Under the pieces are notes generated by a model. That model saw only the letters and a list, made by a program, of their open reading frames with translations. It did not search any database and was not told the DNA's origin. Below are positions 7,472-17,100 of a DNA stretch of 64,000 bases, piece by piece. The position numbers and the translations under genes were made by a program. Position 1 is the first letter of the stretch; each line of letters starts with the position of its first letter. Origin of the DNA: an uncultured Hyphomonas sp. (lineage in GTDB: Bacteria > Pseudomonadota > Alphaproteobacteria > Caulobacterales > Hyphomonadaceae); contig NZ_OY787456.1 in NCBI RefSeq assembly GCF_963678875.1, forward strand, positions 496,001 to 560,000, written 5' to 3'.

Positions 7472-7834
7472 ATGCCCCGCTCCCGCGCTAAAGTTCCTGC
7501 CCACGCCCGCCACAAGAAAATCCTGAAGCAGGCAAAGGGTTTCCGTAACCGCCGCAAGAATACGTTCCGCATTGCTCACCAGTCCGTCTGGGAAGCCGGC
7601 CAGTACGCCTATGTCGGCCGTAAGGTCAAAAAGCGGAAGTTCCGTTCGCTCTGGATCCAGCGCATCAACGCCGCTGTCCGCATCCACGATGACGAGATGA
7701 ACTACTCGCAGTTCATCAACGGCCTGACCAAAGCCGGTATCGAAGTCGACCGGAAAGTCATGTCCGACATCGCCATCAAGGACCCGGACGCTTTCGGCGC
7801 CCTGGTTGCGCAGGCCAAAGCGGCTCTCGCCTAA
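7472..7834 (+). CDS. rplT: 50S ribosomal protein L20
   Basis: 120 aa, matching bL20 along its length: a basic N-terminal extension (MPRSRAKVPAHARHKKILKQ, KGFRNRRKNTFRIA) followed by the globular RNA-binding domain (LWIQRINAAVRIHDDEMNYS). L20 is an early 50S assembly protein, and in some bacteria it represses its own operon by binding mRNA. A strong ribosome-binding site (aaggagg) lies 8-9 bases before ATG 7472. Second gene of rpmI-rplT. The next coding region is a small basic protein 35 bp downstream. Confidence 0.97.
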   Translation: MPRSRAKVPAHARHKKILKQAKGFRNRRKNTFRIAHQSVWEAGQYAYVGRKVKKRKFRSLWIQRINAAVRIHDDEMNYSQFINGLTKAGIEVDRKVMSDIAIKDPDAFGALVAQAKAALA

Positions 7835-7869
7835 GCTCTTTAAAGCCTTAAAGATACAGGAACGACCCC

Positions 7870-8031
7870 ATGTCGAAGTCCCCGAACTCCGTGCTGCACC
7901 CGTCGAAGAAGCCGCGCGTCAAGCGCCGCAACGCGACCTGGAAGGCCCGTCTCGGCAAGCGCGCGAAAGTCCGCGTGTTTGGCAACACCAAGCGTGCGCG
8001 TCTCGCCCGCAAGAAAGCTGCCGGTAAGTAA
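7870..8031 (+). CDS. small highly basic protein (53 aa), unknown, ribosome-like
   Basis: ATG 7870 to TAA 8031, 53 aa, begins MSKSPNSVLHPSKKPRVKRR and ends ARLARKKAAGK. 20 of 53 residues are Lys or Arg and only one His is added; there is no Asp or Glu, no Cys and no membrane segment. The composition and the position just after rplT, 35 bp from its stop and before a strong terminator, suggest an RNA-binding or ribosome-associated protein co-transcribed with rpmI-rplT. It does not match any ribosomal protein I can name (not L34, S21, S22 or Thx). A weak ribosome-binding site (aggaa) precedes it. Existence as a gene is likely from position and composition; function is unknown. Confidence 0.65.
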   Translation: MSKSPNSVLHPSKKPRVKRRNATWKARLGKRAKVRVFGNTKRARLARKKAAGK

Positions 8032-8095
8032 GCTTTCTGTTGGCCCGCGCCGCCGGTGACCGCCTGAAAAGGCTGGCGCCGAACCAAATGAGAGA

Positions 8096-8122
8096 AAGCC
8101 CGGCCACCGTGCCGGGCTTTTC
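8096..8122 (+). terminator. Rho-independent terminator before pheS
   Basis: AAGCCCGGC (8096-8104), loop CACCGT, GCCGGGCTT (8111-8119), then TTCC: a 9-bp GC-rich stem running into a short T-run. It ends the rpmI-rplT-basic protein unit, so pheS should have its own promoter in about 8123-8180. Confidence 0.75.
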
Positions 8123-8190
8123 CGTTTCCGGATTTGCATGATCCCGCGAAGCGCCTAAAAAGCCCGCGGAAACATAAAAGGGGCAAGACC

Positions 8191-9267
8191 TTGTCCGATA
8201 TCACGACGATCGAAAAAGACGCGCTGGCGGCTGTGGCTGCGGCGGCTGACCTGGAAACGCTGGACGCGGTGCGCGTCGCGGAGCTGGGCAAGAAGGGCAG
8301 GGTCTCCGGCCTGATGAGCTCGCTCGGCAAGATGAGCCCGGAAGAGCGCAAGGAAAACGGCCCGAAGCTGAACGCGCTGAAAAACCGCGTCGACGATGCC
8401 GTGAAGGCCCGCAAGGCGGAGCTGGAAGCCGAAGCGCTGGAGAAGCAGTTGGCCAGCGAGACGCTGGACCTGACCCTGCCGCCGTCGCCCGGCCCCAAGG
8501 CTGGCGCGCTGCACCCGGTCATGCAGGTGTTCGAGGAAGTCGCCGCCATTTTCGGCGACATGGGCTTCACCGTCGCCGAAGGCCCGGATGTCGAAGACGA
8601 CTGGCACAATTTCACCGCGCTGAACTTCCCGGAAGGCCACCCGGCGCGCGAGACGCACGACACCTTCTTCATGAAGGCTGAGGAAGGCGACACGCCGAAA
8701 GTGCTGCGCACGCATACGTCGCCCGTCCAGATCCGCACCATGATGGAGCAGAAGCCGCCGATCCGCATTCTTGTGCCGGGCCGGGTCTACCGGAACGACT
8801 GGGACGCGACGCACACGCCGATGTTCCACCAGGTCGAAGGCCTCGTCATCGAGAAGGGCACCCATATGGGGCACCTCAAAGGCTGCCTGATCGACTTCGT
8901 GAAAGCCTTCTTCGAAGTCGACACTGTGGAAGCCCGCTTCCGCCCGCACTTCTTTCCGTTCACGGAGCCGTCGGCCGAGATGGACGTGAAATACACCCGC
9001 AAGGGCGAGACGATCGAGATCGGCGCAGGTGACAGCTGGATGGAGATTCTCGGCTCCGGCATGGTGCATCCGAACGTGCTGCGCAATTGCGGCATCGACC
9101 CGAACGAATACCAGGGCTTCGCCTTCGGCATGGGCATCGACCGCCTGGCCATGCTGAAATACGGCATGCCGGACCTGCGCCCATACTTCGAGGCCGATCC
9201 GCAATGGACCCGTCACTACGGCTTCGCGCCGTGGAGCACGCCATCCGTCAGCGGAGGGCTGTCGTGA
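8191..9267 (+). CDS. pheS: phenylalanyl-tRNA synthetase alpha chain
   Basis: 358 aa from a TTG at 8191 (reads M-SDITTIEKDALAAV), 57 bases inside a longer open frame whose first codon is also TTG. Position 8191 has an upstream purine-rich site (aaaagggg), and the protein then begins like other PheS. Class II synthetase motifs are present: VYRNDWDATHTPMFHQVEGL (motif 2), FFPFTEPSAEMDV, and the motif 3 region FAFGMGIDRLAMLKYGMPDL. An N-terminal coiled coil contacts tRNA-Phe. About 20 extra residues trail the usual C-terminus (ADPQWTRHYGFAPWSTPSV...). It forms the alpha2-beta2 enzyme with PheT but is separated from pheT by two other genes. Its stop overlaps the next start (GTGA). Confidence 0.95.
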   Translation: MSDITTIEKDALAAVAAAADLETLDAVRVAELGKKGRVSGLMSSLGKMSPEERKENGPKLNALKNRVDDAVKARKAELEAEALEKQLASETLDLTLPPSPGPKAGALHPVMQVFEEVAAIFGDMGFTVAEGPDVEDDWHNFTALNFPEGHPARETHDTFFMKAEEGDTPKVLRTHTSPVQIRTMMEQKPPIRILVPGRVYRNDWDATHTPMFHQVEGLVIEKGTHMGHLKGCLIDFVKAFFEVDTVEARFRPHFFPFTEPSAEMDVKYTRKGETIEIGAGDSWMEILGSGMVHPNVLRNCGIDPNEYQGFAFGMGIDRLAMLKYGMPDLRPYFEADPQWTRHYGFAPWSTPSVSGGLS

Positions 9268-9713
9268 CGACAAGCCCTTCCTCCTCTAACCTGCCGGAAT
9301 GGACGTTCGGGGATGGCCCCGAGCTGGCCGACCGTCTTGCGGCGCTGATCGTGGCGGGCGTGAAGACGGCCACCTGCAGCGACACAGGGATCCAGCCGCC
9401 CCCGGTTGAGGGTGAGCGCGGCTATCTGATGAGCGGCGATGGCCGCCGGGTTGCGATCCTGAAGACGGAAACGGTCACACGGATGAAGTTCGCCGACATG
9501 ACCGAAGAGCTGGCCGCGCTGGAAGGCGAGGGCGATCTCAGCCTCGACTACTGGCAAAGCGCGCACCGGGACTATTTCACGCGGAACGGCGTCTTCGCGG
9601 AAGACATGGACGTCTTCTTCGAAACCTTCCGTCTGGAAGAATTGCTGGACGCTGGCTTCGCGGCGGCGGCCCCTGAACACCTCGCGCAGGAACGCGCCGG
9701 GGCGGTGAAGTAG
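9264..9713 (+). CDS. ASCH domain protein
   Basis: 149 aa from GTG 9264, which overlaps the pheS stop as GTGA, with GGAGGG at 9253-9258 inside pheS as ribosome-binding site; translation is probably coupled. The protein starts MTTSPSSSNLPEWTFGDGPE. It carries the ASCH hallmarks G-x-K-x-A-T (AGVKTATCSD), a central strand VAILKTETV, and the EGEGDLSLDYWQSAH segment. ASCH proteins are PUA-like and are thought to bind RNA; some act on modified cytidines. Its location inside the pheST operon is suggestive of a link with tRNA or translation, but that is inference. The tail (ALAxx... to AVK) looks disordered. Confidence 0.8.
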   Translation: MTTSPSSSNLPEWTFGDGPELADRLAALIVAGVKTATCSDTGIQPPPVEGERGYLMSGDGRRVAILKTETVTRMKFADMTEELAALEGEGDLSLDYWQSAHRDYFTRNGVFAEDMDVFFETFRLEELLDAGFAAAAPEHLAQERAGAVK

Positions 9714-9722
9714 GAGGCAGTC

Positions 9723-10331
9723 ATGGGCAAGGGCAACAAGGTCGAAATGCTGATTGCGATCTGCGCGGTGATTACCAGCGCGATTGCGGTCTTCATTGCC
9801 TGGGACCAGGGCCGCGTCATGCGGGCCCAGCAGCACGGTTCTGTCTATCCGGTCCTGCAGGCCAACGGGTACACGTCGACAGACCCGGAAGTGCGCGAGA
9901 TTGGCGTGGTTTTCCGCAATAGCGGCGTTGGGCCGGCCCTGATTGAATCCGTTGATGTGTTCCGGGGAGACGAACACGTCGACAGCCTGATTTCGTACCG
10001 GGATGCCTTGCCGCCGGGCTACAGCCTTTCATGGACCAGCATGGTCGGCCGCGCGATTGCGCCGGGGGAAACGCTTGACGCGCTGCGCATCAGTTGGCCG
10101 GTGGGCCAGATGTCCCACGCGGAACTGGATGCCACGGCCCAGGAATGGGGCAGCCTGACCATGAAAATCTGCTACTGCTCAGTGTTCAAACGATGCTGGA
10201 ATGTCGAGGGGCTGGCGCAGAACTCTCCGGCAGAGCGTGTGAAATCCTGCGAGCGCAGCGAACAAGACATTTTTGAGGGCCTGTCTTCAGTCAATCAGGC
10301 CCAAGACGACAAAAATCCCGAACTGGAATAG
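9723..10331 (+). CDS. uncharacterised single-pass membrane protein within the pheS-pheT operon
   Basis: 202 aa. A single N-terminal hydrophobic helix (about residues 9-27, MLIAICAVITSAIAVFIAW) follows a short Lys-containing cytoplasmic start. The rest is soluble: a strand-rich domain (GVVFRNSGVGPALIESVDVF, YSLSWTSMVGRAIAPGETL), a Cys cluster (ICYCSVFKRCW) at about 154-163 and one more Cys near the acidic C-terminus. Starts 9 bp after the ASCH gene and ends 3 bp before pheT, so it is certainly part of this operon. Not recognised by name. The beta-rich domain after one helix resembles a general alphaproteobacterial class of anchored proteins. An export or anchoring role is possible; no function is claimed. 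Confidence 0.75.
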   Translation: MGKGNKVEMLIAICAVITSAIAVFIAWDQGRVMRAQQHGSVYPVLQANGYTSTDPEVREIGVVFRNSGVGPALIESVDVFRGDEHVDSLISYRDALPPGYSLSWTSMVGRAIAPGETLDALRISWPVGQMSHAELDATAQEWGSLTMKICYCSVFKRCWNVEGLAQNSPAERVKSCERSEQDIFEGLSSVNQAQDDKNPELE

Positions 10332-10334
10332 ACG

Positions 10335-12728
10335 ATGAAATTCACCCTTTCCTGGCTGAGCGACCACATCGCTTCCAAGGCGACGCTGGACGAGATCCTT
10401 GCCTGCATGCAGAAGGCCGGCCTCGAGGTCGAGGACGTGCATGACCCGCGCGAGAAGCTGAAGGACTTCACCGTCTGCAAGGTGATCGAAGCCGAGCCGC
10501 ATCCGGATGCGGACAAGCTGCGCGTGTGCAAGGTGGAAACCGTGGACGGCATGAAGCAGATTGTCTGCGGCGCGCCGAACGCCCGCGCCGGCATGACCGC
10601 GATCTATGCGCCGCTTGGCACATACATTCCGGGGCTCGACTTCGCGCTCGACAAGAAGCCGCGCGCCATTCGCGGCATCGAGAGCCACGGCATGATGTGC
10701 TCAACCAAGGAAATCGAAGCCGGCGAAGATCATGACGGCATCGCCGACCTCGACGGTTCGATCCCGCTCGGCACGCCGGCAGCCGAAGCCCTTGGCCTTG
10801 CCGATCCGGTGATCGATTTCGAAGTGACGCCGAACCGTCCGGACTGGCTGGGCGTGCAGGGCATCGCGCGCGACCTCTCCGCGGCAGGGGCAGGGCGCTT
10901 CATCCCGCACGATCCGAAGAAGGTTTCCGGCAGCTTCGACTGCCCGGTCGAGATCAAACTGGAAGCCAGGGAAGCCTGCCCGATGTTCGCGGGCGCACTG
11001 GTGAAAGGCGTCAGGAACGGTCCGTCACCGGACTGGATGCAGCAGCGCCTGAAAGCGGTCGGTATCCAGCCGCGCTCGCTTCTGGTGGACGTCACCAATT
11101 TCATCTCGCTTGACCGCGCCCGCCCGCTGCACGCCTATGACGCGGCGAAGCTGCAGGGCGCCGTTTCGGCACGCCTCGGCAAGACCGGCGAAAAGCTCGT
11201 TGCCATCGACGGCAAGACCTATGACATCGGCGAAGAGATGTGCGTGATCGCCGACGAGAGCGGCGTGATCGGCCTTGGCGGCGTGATGGGCGGCGAGTCG
11301 ACGGCGGTGTCGGCGGAGACGACGGATGTGTTCGTCGAGAGCGCATGGTTCGATCCGCTGCGCACGGCCCGCACCGGCCGCGCGACCGGCATCCATTCCG
11401 ATGCGCGCTACCGGTTCGAGCGCGGCGTCGATCCGCAATCCTGTGTCGAGGGGCTGAACCTCGCGCTGGCGCTGATCGTGGAATATGGCGGCGGCACCGT
11501 GTCCAAGGCGAATGTCGCGGGCATGATCCCGGCGCGCGCCGACAAGGTGACCTTCTATCCGGCAGACGTCGAGCGCCTGACCGGCCTGACCGTGAAGGCC
11601 CCCGAGATGCGCCGTATCCTGAAGGATCTGGAATTTGCCATCGAGGATGCGGGCGATGCCTGGTACCTGATGCCGCCAAGCTACCGGTTCGACATGGAGC
11701 AATCCGCCGACATCGTGGAAGAAATCGCCCGCATGGTCGGCTATGACCAGCTGCCGACGACATCTCTGCCCGCGCCGGAAGGCGGTGTCCGCGCGATCAC
11801 GACGCCGATACAGGCGCGCGTACGGACGGCGCGGCGTGTGCTGGCCGCACGCGGCTTCCTCGAAGCCGTGACCTGGAGCTTCATGTCGAAATCGAATGCG
11901 GCCCTGTTCGGCAAGACACCGGACAGCCTGACCGTGGCCAACCCGGTGGCGAGCGACCTGAACCAGATGCGCCCGTCCATTCTGGCGAACCTGGCGAGCG
12001 CTGCCCAGCGCGCGGCCAATCGCGGCGAGCCCGGTGCGCGCTTCTTCGAGGCGGGCCCGATCTATCTGGGCGATGGCCCGGACGACCAGCGCACGGTCGT
12101 GGCGGCGCTTGTCCGCCCGGTTGCCGAACGCCACTGGCAGGGCACGCCGAAGCCGTACGATTCCTACGCCGCCAAGGCGGACCTGTTCGCCGTGCTCGAA
12201 GCGCTCGGCCAGCCGGGCGACCGGTTCCAGGTGGCTGCGCCATCGCAGGGACACTGGCATCCGGGGCAGGCGGCTGCGCTGAAGCTCGGCCCGAAAGTCA
12301 CGGTCGCGCATTTCGGCGCGCTGCATCCTGGCGTGCTGAAGCAGCTGGACGTGGACGGCCCGGCCTACGGGTTCGAGCTGAACCTGAATGCGCTGCCGCT
12401 GATGAAGGTGAAGACCACGAAGACGAAATCCGTGCTCGAACGGTCGGACCTGACGCCGATCCGCCGCGACCTTGCCTTCCTCGTCGACGAGACCGTGCCG
12501 GCAGCCGATATCGTGCGGTTCGCCAAGGGCGCCGACAAGCAGCTGATCGATCTGGTGGAAGTGTTCGACGTCTACCAGGGCAAGGGTGTGCCGGACGACA
12601 AGAAGTCCGTCGCCTTCGAGATCACGATCCAGCCGAAGGAAAAGCTGAAGGATGAAGACATCCAGGCCCTGACGGACAAGATCGTGGCGGCCGTCGCCAA
12701 AGGCTGTGGCGGTGTGCTAAGGGGATAG
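10335..12728 (+). CDS. pheT: phenylalanyl-tRNA synthetase beta chain
   Basis: 797 aa, the usual full length. Order of domains: an N-terminal tRNA-binding (EMAP-like) fold (about 40-150, with ADKLRVCKVETVDG and QIVCGAPNARAGM); the B3/B4 editing region, which hydrolyses mischarged Tyr-tRNA-Phe; the B5 DNA/RNA-binding-like fold; a catalytic-like core (GHWHPGQAAALKLG); and a C-terminal FDX-ACB anticodon-binding domain (SDLTPIRRDLAFLVDETVPA). Works with PheS in the cytoplasm. The ATG at 10335 is only 3 bp after the stop of the membrane-protein gene, so expression depends on the same transcript. Confidence 0.96.
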   Translation: MKFTLSWLSDHIASKATLDEILACMQKAGLEVEDVHDPREKLKDFTVCKVIEAEPHPDADKLRVCKVETVDGMKQIVCGAPNARAGMTAIYAPLGTYIPGLDFALDKKPRAIRGIESHGMMCSTKEIEAGEDHDGIADLDGSIPLGTPAAEALGLADPVIDFEVTPNRPDWLGVQGIARDLSAAGAGRFIPHDPKKVSGSFDCPVEIKLEAREACPMFAGALVKGVRNGPSPDWMQQRLKAVGIQPRSLLVDVTNFISLDRARPLHAYDAAKLQGAVSARLGKTGEKLVAIDGKTYDIGEEMCVIADESGVIGLGGVMGGESTAVSAETTDVFVESAWFDPLRTARTGRATGIHSDARYRFERGVDPQSCVEGLNLALALIVEYGGGTVSKANVAGMIPARADKVTFYPADVERLTGLTVKAPEMRRILKDLEFAIEDAGDAWYLMPPSYRFDMEQSADIVEEIARMVGYDQLPTTSLPAPEGGVRAITTPIQARVRTARRVLAARGFLEAVTWSFMSKSNAALFGKTPDSLTVANPVASDLNQMRPSILANLASAAQRAANRGEPGARFFEAGPIYLGDGPDDQRTVVAALVRPVAERHWQGTPKPYDSYAAKADLFAVLEALGQPGDRFQVAAPSQGHWHPGQAAALKLGPKVTVAHFGALHPGVLKQLDVDGPAYGFELNLNALPLMKVKTTKTKSVLERSDLTPIRRDLAFLVDETVPAADIVRFAKGADKQLIDLVEVFDVYQGKGVPDDKKSVAFEITIQPKEKLKDEDIQALTDKIVAAVAKGCGGVLRG

Positions 12729-12756
12729 GCCGAAGGGGATCACAGCGAGGCCGGAC

Positions 12757-13641
12757 ATGGTGGTGCAGCAGCTGATGGTGCAGAAGGGGCTGCGCTACAA
12801 GCTCTATGCGGAGCTGGTGCCCGAAGCGCGCCTGCGCGGCATCTCGGCCACCAATATCTTCATCGTTGCGCTGGTCCTGGCGAGCTTCCTGTTCCTGGCA
12901 CTTGAGACCGAACCGGCCCTGAATTCCCAGCCCGGCTGGATAACGGTGTTCGCCGTTTTCAATGTCTTCGTGGTGGCCGCCTTCGCCGTGGAATATGTGC
13001 TGCGGGTCCTCGCGGCGGGGCTGGACCCGCAATATGCCGGGCTGAGCGGGCGCCTGAAATACATGACGCGGTTTTATTCGATCGCGGACCTGCTGGCCTT
13101 CCTGCCGGAACTGATCGTGATGGTCGCCGGGTTCGGCATTCCCCTGATCGCGCTGCGCGTGCTGCGTCTGTTCCGGCTGATCAAGCTTGCGCGTTTCGTG
13201 CCGGCGTTCGACATTTTCGGCGCCGCGGTGAAGCGGGCCGGCACGCAGCTCCTGACCGCGCTCGCGATGGCGCTGGTGCTTGTCTATATCTCCGCCGTGG
13301 CGCTCTACTTCATTGAAGGGGTTGGCGGGGAACAGCAGGAGAGCTTCGCCTCCATCCCGCGGGCAATCTGGTGGGCCATCGCAACGCTGACAACGGTCGG
13401 CTATGGCGATGTCTATCCGGTCACGCCGCTTGGCCGGATGTTCGCCTCCGTTATCGCGATTGCAGGCATCGGCGTCGTGGCGCTGCCAGCCGGTGTTTTC
13501 GCCAGCGCCTTTTCAGACGAACTGCGCGAGCGGCAGGAGGCCAGGGCCGAGGCGGCGACCCATGCCTATTCCTCACAGGCCGAGCGGACCCCGGACGGGA
13601 AGGTGCCCCTGCCGGGCACCGATGGCGGGCTTGAAGACTAG
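12757..13641 (+). CDS. voltage-gated potassium channel
   Basis: 294 aa, six-helix Kv-type topology. S1 is about 32-50, S2 about 63-85 and S3 about 107-125. S4 has regularly spaced positive charges (R134, R137, R140, K143, R146 in LRVLRLFRLIKLARF). The pore loop carries the K+ selectivity filter T-V-G-Y-G-D (213-218). S6 follows, then a charged coiled-coil-like cytoplasmic tail (DELRERQEARAEAATH). It conducts K+ across the inner membrane in response to membrane potential. It is 28 bp downstream of pheT on the same strand and may be read through from it. Confidence 0.9.
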   Translation: MVVQQLMVQKGLRYKLYAELVPEARLRGISATNIFIVALVLASFLFLALETEPALNSQPGWITVFAVFNVFVVAAFAVEYVLRVLAAGLDPQYAGLSGRLKYMTRFYSIADLLAFLPELIVMVAGFGIPLIALRVLRLFRLIKLARFVPAFDIFGAAVKRAGTQLLTALAMALVLVYISAVALYFIEGVGGEQQESFASIPRAIWWAIATLTTVGYGDVYPVTPLGRMFASVIAIAGIGVVALPAGVFASAFSDELRERQEARAEAATHAYSSQAERTPDGKVPLPGTDGGLED

Positions 13642-13649
13642 CTGGGCGG

Positions 13650-14015
13650 TTAGGGGTCTGAAGGCGCGCGCGGACGGGTGGCCACGAACAGGGCCCCGAA
13701 CGCGATGATCGACATGCCGATGCCGAGCGGTACGGGCCGTTTCCAGAACGCAGCGCCGAGAATGACGGCCGACAGGCCCATGCCGCCGAGGGCGGCCGCC
13801 TTGCCCGCCCGGCTGAGCGCACCGGTTTCGACAAAGATGCGGATCGGGGGACCGATTTTCGGGCGGGCATAGATCCATTCAGCCCAGGCCGGGTTGGACC
13901 GGGCGAAGGCCAGCGCAGCAACAATCCAGAACACGGTTGTCGGCCAGATCGGCAGGAACAGGCCGATCGCGCCAAACGCGAACGAGATCAATCCGAGGAT
14001 GCGCCAACTCCACAT
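13650..14015 (-). CDS. DUF454 (YbaN-type) inner-membrane protein
   Basis: 121 aa from ATG 14015 (MWSWRILGLISFAFGAIGLF). It matches the DUF454 pattern: a first helix, then LPIWPTTVFWIVAALAFARSNPAWAEWIYA, a central loop with a basic patch, and two further hydrophobic helices. Function is unknown; E. coli YbaN is the family type. The frame stays open to 14159, but the extra 48 residues are basic and unlike the family. Neither start has a clear ribosome-binding site, so the N-terminus is uncertain. Converges on the potassium channel gene, 8 bp apart, and is divergent from the alpha-2-macroglobulin gene. Confidence 0.75.
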   Translation of the reverse strand: MWSWRILGLISFAFGAIGLFLPIWPTTVFWIVAALAFARSNPAWAEWIYARPKIGPPIRIFVETGALSRAGKAAALGGMGLSAVILGAAFWKRPVPLGIGMSIIAFGALFVATRPRAPSDP

Positions 14016-14173
14016 GGCGCGACGATGGCGCTTGGCGTACCGGCTGGCAAGCAGGGTTTGGCGGTGCCGGGCGGGCGAAAACCCTGAATAATGTCGGAAT
14101 TGTCCAATTCGCGCCCTGTTCGCGCCCCTGCGAAGATGTGTAAGAGTGTTCATGTACACGTAGGAGAGGCTTC

Positions 14174-17100
14174 ATGACGCACTTCATCCCGGGTCAGGGG
14201 GGATACGGTAAGGCAATGCTGGCGGCGTTGCTGGTGGGTATTCTCGCGGCGTGCGGAGGAGGCGGCGGTTCGGACCGCTCCGGATCGGGCAGCAGCGAAG
14301 AAGGCACCGTGGTGCAACTCTCGCCGGCCGACAGCGTTGCAGCGCGCCAGCGCGAAAAGCGGCGCCAGGCCGCGATGGAAGCGCGCGAGCAGGACTTCAC
14401 CTATTTCCGCTACCGGATCGACACCAGCCAGGATGCGCCGCTGGCCTGTTTCGTCTTTTCCGCCGCACTGGACCCGGAAGAGGATTATTCCCCCTATGTC
14501 GAGTTCCGCCCGGCCTTCAAGCCGGCGCTGAGCGTCGAAGGCCGCGAGCTTTGCGTCGGCGGCATGTCCTTCGGGACGGAGCGGACGGCAACGCTGCTTT
14601 CCGGCTTGCCGGCGGCCGATGGCCGGACCCTGAAAAACCAGGAAGACGTGCCGATCGATTTCGCTGACCGGCCGCCTTATGTGGGCTTCAAGGGCACGGG
14701 CGTGATCCTGCCGCGTGAAAACGCCGACGGCCTGCCGATCGAGACGGTCAATGTCGACCAGATCGAAGTGACGGTCTCACGCATCAATGACCGGGCGCTC
14801 GCCTTTAAGCGTATCAGCCAGGGCAATACGACGGCGCAGGGGCGCCATTCCTGGACCTGGGGCGAAGATGACCCGGACGATGTGCAGGAAGAATTGTTCA
14901 AGGGCACGGTGGACGTGGCCCGCGAACAGAATGCGCCGGTGATTACCGTCTTCCCGCTGGAAGCCACGATCGGCACACTGGAGCCGGGCGCCTATTTCGT
15001 GACCGTGAAGGATGCAGGCGATATCGGCGAAGCGGTCGGCCCAGCGGCCTCGACCAGCCGCTGGATCATGCTGACCGATCTTGCCATCACGGCCTATCAG
15101 GGCGGCAATGGCGTGGACGTGACGCTGCGCTCTCTGAAGGATGGCCGTCCGATTTCCGACACGACTGTGCAGCTGATTGCACGCAACAATGACATCCTGT
15201 CCGAAGGCCGTTCCGACCAGCAGGGCCGGGTGGTCTTCCCGGCAGAGCTGACCAATGGCCAGGGCAATCTCGCGCCGAAGCTGATCCTGGCGCTGACCGC
15301 CAAGGGCGAACTGGCCGCGCTGGACCTGACCCGCGCACCGGTGGACCTGTCGGAAGAGAAAATCGGCGGACGCCGCATGCCGGGTCTGGTCGATGCCTAT
15401 CTGTACACGGACCGCGGGATCTATCGCCCCGGTGAAACGGTACGGCTGACCGCCATGCTGCGCGATTCCACCGGCGAAGCCGTCACCGATCGCGCTGGCA
15501 GCCTTTTGCTCTATCGCCCGAACGGGCTCGTCTCGGAGAAGATCCGTTTCGACGGATCTGACGCCGCAGCCGTTGTGCATGACTTTACCCTGCCGAAAGG
15601 GGCGTCCCGCGGCGAATGGCGGGTGGAAACCCAGATGGATGGCCTGTCCGGCGTATCCGGCACGGTCCGCTTCTCGGTCGAGGATTTCGTGCCGCAGCGG
15701 ATCGCCGTGGATCTCACCACCGATGAGGAAACGCCGGTCAAGCTGGGTGGCACGCGTGACATCGAAGTCTCGTCGCGCTTCCTTTATGGCGCGCCGGGCG
15801 CCGGCCTGACGGTGAAGGCCGACGCGCGTGTCGAGCGCCAGCCCAATCCGTTCCCGGCTTTCGATGGCTTCACCTATGGCCGTCACGATTCCACTTTCCA
15901 GGAGCGCATTCTGGATTTCGACGGTGTGACGACGGATGGTGCAGGCGATGCCATCATCCGGTTGGCGCCCGGAAATGCCGGCAGCAATGCTGGCGTGCCG
16001 CTGCGCCTGAACACGGTCGTCTCCGTGCTGGAGCCCGGCGGCCGGGCCGTGTCGGAAAGCGTCCGCGTGCCGTACCGTCCCGAAAACCTCTATCTCGGCC
16101 TGAAGCCCGGCTTCGACTATTCGGTCGAGCGTGGCGGGGATGCGACCTATGAGGTCGTCGCCATGGACGCCGACGGCAAGGCTGTGGCGAAGGACCTGAC
16201 CTGGAAAGTGCTGGCCATCGACTGGCACTATGACTGGTACAATGATGGCGACCGCTGGCGCTGGCGCCGCTCGCGCACCGTGACCAAGGTCAATGAAGGC
16301 GTGCTGACCACGCCGGACGGCGGCACGGGCGAGATCACCGTATCCGGCCTCGACTGGGGCAGCCATGAACTGGTCGTGGAAGGCACGGATGCAGAGTCCA
16401 GCACGTCGGCCAGCGACAATTTCTATGTCGGCTGGGGCGGCTATGTCTCCGATGACGGTGTCGAAGCGCCGGACCGCGTGAAGGTCACCGGCCCGGCACG
16501 GGCGCCCGCGTCCGGCCAGACGGCAGAGATCACCATCGTGCCGCCCTATGACGGGCAGGCTCAGGTCGTGGTCGCTACCGACAAGGTGCTCTCTGTGCAG
16601 AACATCTCGGTGACCGAAGGCGGTACACAGGTGACGCTGCCGGTGAATGACGAGTGGGGCGACGGCGCCTATGTGATGGTGTCGGTGTTCACCGAACGCG
16701 ATCCCGTGCTTCAGGCAAAACCCCGCCGCGCCGTGGGCGTTACCTATGTGCCGCTCAACATGGAGGCGCGCACCTTCAACATGTCCATCGATGCGCCGAA
16801 CATCGCCCGCCCGCGTGGCGAGCAGGTGATCGAGGTCGATATCGGCGATGGCCCGCGCGAACCGGTCTACCTGACGCTCGCCGCCGTGGATGAAGGCATC
16901 CTGCGCCTCACCAAGTTCAAGAGCCCGGACCCTGTGTCGTACTATTACGGCAAGAAGGCCCTCGGCGTGGAACTCTATGATGACTACGGCCGCCTGCTGG
17001 ATCCGAACATGGGCCTGCCTGCGGAAGTGCGCACCGGCGGTGACCAGCTGGGCGGGGAAGGTCTCTCCGTCGTGCCGGTCAAGTCCGTGGCGCTGTTCTC

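Noticed and set aside
8088..8141. A possible Phe-containing leader peptide before pheS (MRESPATVPGFSVSGFA)
   Set aside because: The frame overlaps the terminator itself, its Phe codons lie in and after the U-tract rather than before a pause hairpin, and there is no ribosome-binding site. Not a credible attenuator.
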